DNA of 24,445 nucleotides from Plantago elongata (lineage: Eukaryota > Streptophyta > Magnoliopsida > Lamiales > Plantaginaceae): contig JAYMSP010002415.1 in assembly GCA_036897095.1 (NCBI GenBank), positions 1-24,445 on the forward strand, written 5' to 3'. Under the pieces are notes generated by a model. It saw only the letters and a list, made by a program, of their open reading frames with translations. It had not been told where the DNA came from and did no database searches. Positions within the stretch are counted from its first letter, which is position 1. Each line of letters opens with the position of its first letter. Of the stretch, positions 20,244 through 24,445 are shown piece after piece. The position numbers and the translations under genes were made by a program.

Positions 20244-23200
20244 TTAGTAGAATTCGCGATCAGGTAAGAGCAGAGGGGCCATGAGAGACCAAATGTATAG
20301 CCCAGCAGTTGCCCACTCGGTACACATACGAACCCAAACTGAAGTCCAGCCAACATCTATGAGGTCTGGATTCTCAGAACTACTGGTCCATCCGGAAAGA
20401 AGCATGGCTGAGTACATGGTGGCCAGGGCGAATATCAGATGGAAAAATGTATACGAGTAGCTAACTGGCCGTGCCTCTGCATCCTTCTTTCCTTTACCAG
20501 ATTCCAACTCATCATCAAGAAGAGGTTTTTTTTCTCCTGTCACAGAATGTGAAGGCAGACACGACTATAAGTTTTAATGTGTTATCTTTAACATCTATGA
20601 AAATGAAATTGTTTTATATTTCGTAGGGGGTAGCTAAACCAGAAAAGACACATGCCCACTTAAATCTTATTATGCCTTGTCTATCAATTTTTAGCTTGGC
20701 TAGTGCTTAAAATAGACAGTTAAAGAGGCGTCTCTATTCCCCTGATACTGGAAAGTGGTTTGATTTCGGATGCATGACCAAGAATATTTTCCTTTCAAAT
20801 GTTATTAGAATGTCAAAACAATGATCGAGAGTTGAATAAGTCGAACAAGAACAAGAGTATCGTTAGAAAAAGTAAACAGGTTCAGGTTCACCTGATACAG
20901 GGGATGAGGGAGGAGGCAAATAAAGACGCAGTGACCCTGATAATGGAAATGGTTTAACCAATAATAATGTTCATCTTTGAAAACAAAATTTGGAACGTGA
21001 AAATAAATATCTGAGGAAAGGAACAAGTCGAACAAGATTATCAGAATATTGAAAATTTTACCTGCTCTAGGTGAAGAGGGTGGAGACAAAAATGTGGTCG
21101 AAGATCCAGCACGAAGTGCAGAATACAACACAGATAGAACTGTTGTAAGCATCCCTAGAATAAGGGTGCTCATTGACACGGCTTTTGACTTGTTATTAAG
21201 ACCATTGCAGACATAATCTCGCGGTTCATTGGAGAGACCAGTATAACAAACATATGCACAATACAGTGATATCACAGAAGCAGGTAAAAGGCTGCCATTA
21301 ACCTGTTAAAACCCAAAGTTACCACAATCATCAATTTAAATCAAATAAGTAACCATTTCCTGTAAGAAGGAAAAAATAAAAATTCTAGGCATGAGTTTTT
21401 AGAAAACTATATATTCAAGAAAAGCTCACAAGATTAATTTAAATACATGATCAGTTACTAAAAGAATTTAAACCCTATACCACAAAATAATCAGAAACAA
21501 ATATCTATCAACATATTTATAGAAAGATTAAATGACTAAATGCTTGGTCCCCCATAATCAAATTAAACAGAAAGATGAATTGTGTTTAACATCCTAAAAT
21601 CATTTCCAATAGGTTAACAAGCTAAAAGAGGTATTACGAGAATATTTTGCTTACCGCGGGATGTAGAGCAATAACAGCAAAAAGGAAACCAAGTATGATG
21701 GTCATCACAAGGAAAAAGACATTAAGACCACAGTCCTGCCCAGAAGGATTGAACCATATGAATAGAAGTCCAGAAAATGTAAATGCTCCAATATAGCACA
21801 GTACTGAAATGGCAAGCAATGCAAGATACCTGCACACACCAAATGAAATGTGATCAAGCACTTAAACCGGGAACGAGTTACAAAAGAAGGAATAATTTGT
21901 ACCCACCACTTGTGCTCATCTTTTGCAACCCACGAATCATTCCATGAATGAGTAGCATCTAACAATAGCAGAACCTGGACCAACAAGAATAACCCGGCAC
22001 CAAACTTTGAAAGGATTCCTACACGGAGATGTAAATTTGCTTTAGTTATAACGATATAATGCACCTACAACACGACAATCTGACCAGATGATGACCAGCA
22101 AATTAACTAGATGTAATATGCTAAGAGATTTAAGCCAAGTTTGTATCAAAGTATTCGTCCCACCCTTGGCTTTGATGTTGCAAAACTACTGAATTGTTAA
22201 ATATATTCTGCCAAATCAATTTTACTTATTTTCTCGTTGACATCTAGTCATTGCACACAATATACAAGCTTGCATGTCTTCTTGCAGCTCAATTGAGGAG
22301 CAGAGAGACTGAATCCCAGTCCACAGAGAGACTGAATCCCAGTCCACAGAAAAACACGAAAAGAACAATAATTAATTGAGATTCTTGCACTTAGGGAATA
22401 TATAAGTCAAACATCAACACTTTCAACTCACCATGACAGGAACTAAGCATGAAAAGTAGTTAGCATATAGAGCAACTCTGAACAGGCAAGTGTTTTTCGT
22501 ATCAAATTTTCTGTTCCTCTTAAGCAGCTTTGAAATACCCCATGCAACCTGTTAGTTTCAGTATCTGAAATACTGCCTTAATGCACATGAGGTTGACAGT
22601 AGCAATGAGCACATACCACATGCGTCTCAAAAAAGGCTAAAAATCAAGCAAACAAATTCCCGTTAACATTTTCCTTAGTACATGCATAAATGACTGACCA
22701 TATACTGTGATGACACCATTAGGGACAAAAAACATGAGGACTGTGAGCAAAATCCAAACCACAAGCTTAGCAATCCATCCACCATGATGCACTGAATCAC
22801 GCTTGTCATTTTGATCCTTTACCCCAATCATTATGACGGCTAGTATCCCAAAGAACAAGAAGTTTCCCAAGCTCACCCGGAGAACCGCTTGTATTTGAAA
22901 CCATTCTTTTGGAAGATTGTCTGAAGTATTTATCCCTGCAACAACAACAAATATAAACTAAAGATTCAGCAGTACGTCAGCATTGACATAAAATCAAGCG
23001 TGGAAACTAGTGGTTAGTATAGATACCATTGTCAATCTCAAATGAAGAATAAGTTAATCCAAATAGTTTTGCGTCCTGTAATCAGTTAAAATGTACACCA
23101 CAGGCATATGTTTTTGGAACATATGAGCCTATAACTAAAGGAATCTGTTCAGCTCTTGAAACAATTGATACAAAACACTAAAAGTCACAACTAACAGACT

Positions 23201-23907
23201 TTCAGAACCTTTTCGGATGCAAACAGAAAGTAAAAATTCAATTACAGAACCATGACGAAACATCACCTTATCTCTTGATTCTGTAACTAGAATCCAAAAG
23301 ACGGTATCTAACTGCATTCGAATTTTCAATTCCATTTTGTCAGTTTATAGATGACCGATGAATCTACGATTTCTCCTCTATCAAACAACAAAACCACTTG
23401 CACTCTAGTCTAAAGCTCGTTTGTAAATCGTTATAAAAATCAAATCTTGGCTTGCTTTTAATAACAAAAACATCAAATTACACATAAAATGATCACTAAA
23501 TTTACATTTTCAATTCTATGTAGTGCTCTAAGAACCAAAATCATCTTCCCCATTCTGTGCTTTTAACATAGAGAATCAATTGCACAAGTAAAAAGCTAGT
23601 AACAAAAAATTAGATTTCCTAACAGCATCTAAATTAATCAATCAATCATGAATTGAACCTAATAGAAAGAAGCAAGTGCAAAACAAACTGATTTTTAAGA
23701 AGAAAAGAAAGGGATAAGGAGGAGAAAAGTACAGGAGAAGTTCTTGAGAAGTGGAGTAGCGAATTGACGGAGAATCCAAGAAACGATGAGAGAAACACCG
23801 AAGAGACCGCAGTAACCAAGCCGGGCAGAGCGCCTGGTGATGTTTGATGCGACAGAGGTGCAAAGCCCGCAGGTCATTGACGCGAAACAAGATGCCAAAC
23901 ACGACAT
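20244..23907 (-). CDS. SERINC/TMS1-family polytopic membrane protein, complete, 6 constitutive exons
   Basis: Exons in transcript order: 23907-23733, 22935-22699, 22018-21907, 21829-21655, 21302-21062, 20536-20244. All introns are GT-AG with matching phases, giving 1233 nt and 410 residues, typical for the family. It starts MSCLASCFASMTCGLC, and has VSLGNFLFFGIL, DSVHHGGW, SKFGAGLFLLVQ, HSWNDSW, NPSGQDCGLN, PASVISLYC, LSNEPRDYVCNGL, PVSYSYTFFHLIF and GWTSVWVRM, ending PLLLPDREFY. It should have about ten membrane helices. The family is named serine incorporator; a role in serine-derived lipid synthesis was proposed but is not firmly proven, and plant members (such as Arabidopsis MEE55) are little studied. 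It likely sits in endomembranes or plasma membrane. A further 45-bp exon at 20892-20936 would raise the length to 425. Confidence 0.93.
20892..20936 (-). other. Likely 45-bp cassette exon of the SERINC gene, duplicated from the end of exon 5
   Basis: In transcript sense TTATCAG|GG opens and TATCAG|GTGAAC closes a stop-free 45-bp block, phase 1 at both ends, so it can be included or skipped without shifting the frame. It would insert GSLRLYLPPPSSPVS after residue 313. That peptide aligns without gaps to the end of exon 5, GSSTTFLSPPSSPRA, and the introns after both share a CTTGTTCGACTT(G/A)TTC block. This points to a local tandem duplication that kept both splice sites. Whether it is spliced in cannot be known from DNA alone. 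Confidence 0.6.
22301..22346. repeat. Perfect 23-bp tandem duplication in SERINC intron 2
   Basis: CAGAGAGACTGAATCCCAGT plus CCA occurs twice back to back (22301-22323 and 22324-22346), then starts again with CAGA. Identical copies imply a recent duplication or an assembly artefact. Confidence 0.9.
22936..23732 (-). other. SERINC intron 1 (797 bp)
   Basis: The donor is CTCCT|GTACTT and the acceptor TTGCAG|GG, splitting a conserved Trp codon (T + GG). No element or nested gene is recognised. Intron 2 (22019-22698, 680 bp) and intron 4 (21303-21654, 352 bp) likewise hold nothing beyond the 23-bp duplication noted separately. Confidence 0.8.
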
Positions 23908-23960
23908 GATGATGATCCTTTTTTCTCACTATACAGTTACAAGCTCGCTTGTTTTCAGCT

Positions 23961-23999
23961 GATGATGATGATGATGATGATGCAGAAGAAGAAGAAGAT
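23961..23999. repeat. GAT and GAA trinucleotide microsatellites
   Basis: About seven GAT units followed, after GCA, by about four GAA units on the plus strand. They lie 55-90 bp upstream of the SERINC start codon, probably in the 5' UTR. Confidence 0.85.
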
Positions 24000-24127
24000 G
24001 GTTATTTTTGGGCTTCTTGAATCATCCTTAATTGGTAGATTAATGGCGTGTGCAATTACACTAACTACAGTTGCTCATTAAAACTCGATTAGTGATGATG
24101 ATGTTTGGTTTTTCCATTTTTTGGATT

Positions 24128-24137
24128 AACACGTGTT
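24128..24137. promoter_or_regulatory. G-box (CACGTG) palindrome upstream of SERINC
   Basis: AACACGTGTT is a perfect 10-bp palindrome centred on CACGTG, about 225 bp upstream of the SERINC start codon. Such sites bind bZIP and bHLH factors in plants; actual use here is inferred. Confidence 0.4.
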
Positions 24138-24445
24138 ACTAGTTGAAAAACTTAACCTAACAATAAAGGGCTCCACTAATAATAGTACTACGACGCACAT
24201 CATTCAAACCTTGACAAATTCTCAAAATCATGAAGAACATCAGTACTGCATAAGAGAACAGAAAAAGAGCAAATGGACGAGCTAGTTAGCAGTTTGATTC
24301 ATTTTGGTATTGTATAGTTTCAGCTATAAATTGTAGTTTGTTTTAGTTGTTGTATAAGTTGTTAACACATGTACATAAGCCTTTGACTAGTACGGATAAC
24401 ATGGGGTAGATTAGGAAGTTCTAAATCACATAACTTCAACTATAT

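Larger units (their letters stand above)
23908..24445 (-). promoter_or_regulatory. 5' leader and upstream region of the SERINC gene
   Basis: No coding sequence is recognised. The leader side holds trinucleotide runs and a possible short uORF (24002-24025, Met-Ile-Gln-Glu-Ala-Gln-Lys-stop). A G-box lies further up. The transcription start is not fixed. The outermost 250 bp (24200-24445) show nothing I can name. Confidence 0.45.

Noticed and set aside
20805-21275. Minus-strand frame reading through exon 5 of SERINC into the intron
   Set aside because: The part after 21062 diverges from the family and follows a good donor (GCAG|GTAAAA); only the 45-bp block at 20892-20936, in another frame, looks like an exon.
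24273-24317. Short plus-strand frame beginning ATGGACGAGC near the right edge
   Set aside because: Only 14 codons before a stop, with no supporting context.
1-24445. CRISPR arrays, bacterial operons, tRNA or rRNA genes
   Set aside because: The sequence is plainly plant nuclear DNA and none of these structures was seen by eye on either strand; a tRNAscan run would be needed to be certain about tRNAs.

Overview
The window is nuclear DNA of a flowering plant, almost certainly a eudicot. It holds AT-rich intergenic DNA, many-exon genes with GT-AG introns, plant-specific gene families, a Ty1/copia LTR retrotransposon and several small inverted-repeat elements. The protein matches are to families well known from Arabidopsis. 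Stowaway-like ends and a GAGACGGTCTC-type repeat hint at Caryophyllales, but that is only a guess from repeat style.

Layout. (1) 1-3658 is the 5' part of a copia retrotransposon on the minus strand: a long LTR (about 1913-3658), a primer binding site for initiator tRNA-Met (1900-1911), a non-coding leader of about 1.74 kb with its own tandem repeats, and the first 51 codons of gag running off the left edge. (2) 3659-6190 is intergenic, with a clear Tourist-like MITE that has TAA target duplications (5572-5825) and a weaker MITE candidate (5041-5219). (3) 6502-14283, plus strand, is a complete 12-exon gene for the Mediator tail subunit MED33/MED5 (REF4/RFR1 family). The splice phases I worked out join into one 1316-residue frame. 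Intron 10 carries a terminal-inverted-repeat element. (4) 14284-17700 has no recognisable gene. (5) 17701-18096 is a Stowaway-like element containing a 41-42 bp minisatellite. (6) 18227-18814, minus strand, is a single-exon gene for a small two-helix membrane protein of the family often labelled 'ribosomal protein L34e superfamily' (At5g19025-like). (7) 20244-23907, minus strand, is a complete SERINC/TMS1-family gene with six constitutive exons, plus what looks like a duplicated, in-frame 45-bp cassette exon. (8) 23908-24445 is its upstream region, with a G-box.

The three host genes have unrelated jobs: transcription co-regulation linked to phenylpropanoid metabolism, an unknown small membrane protein, and a polytopic membrane protein. 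Nothing suggests an operon-like unit or gene cluster. I found no wholly new system. The most interesting signals are isoform-level: the SERINC cassette exon, a consensus splice donor in the MED33 leader that is in phase with exon 2, and the transposon-derived sequence inside MED33 intron 10.
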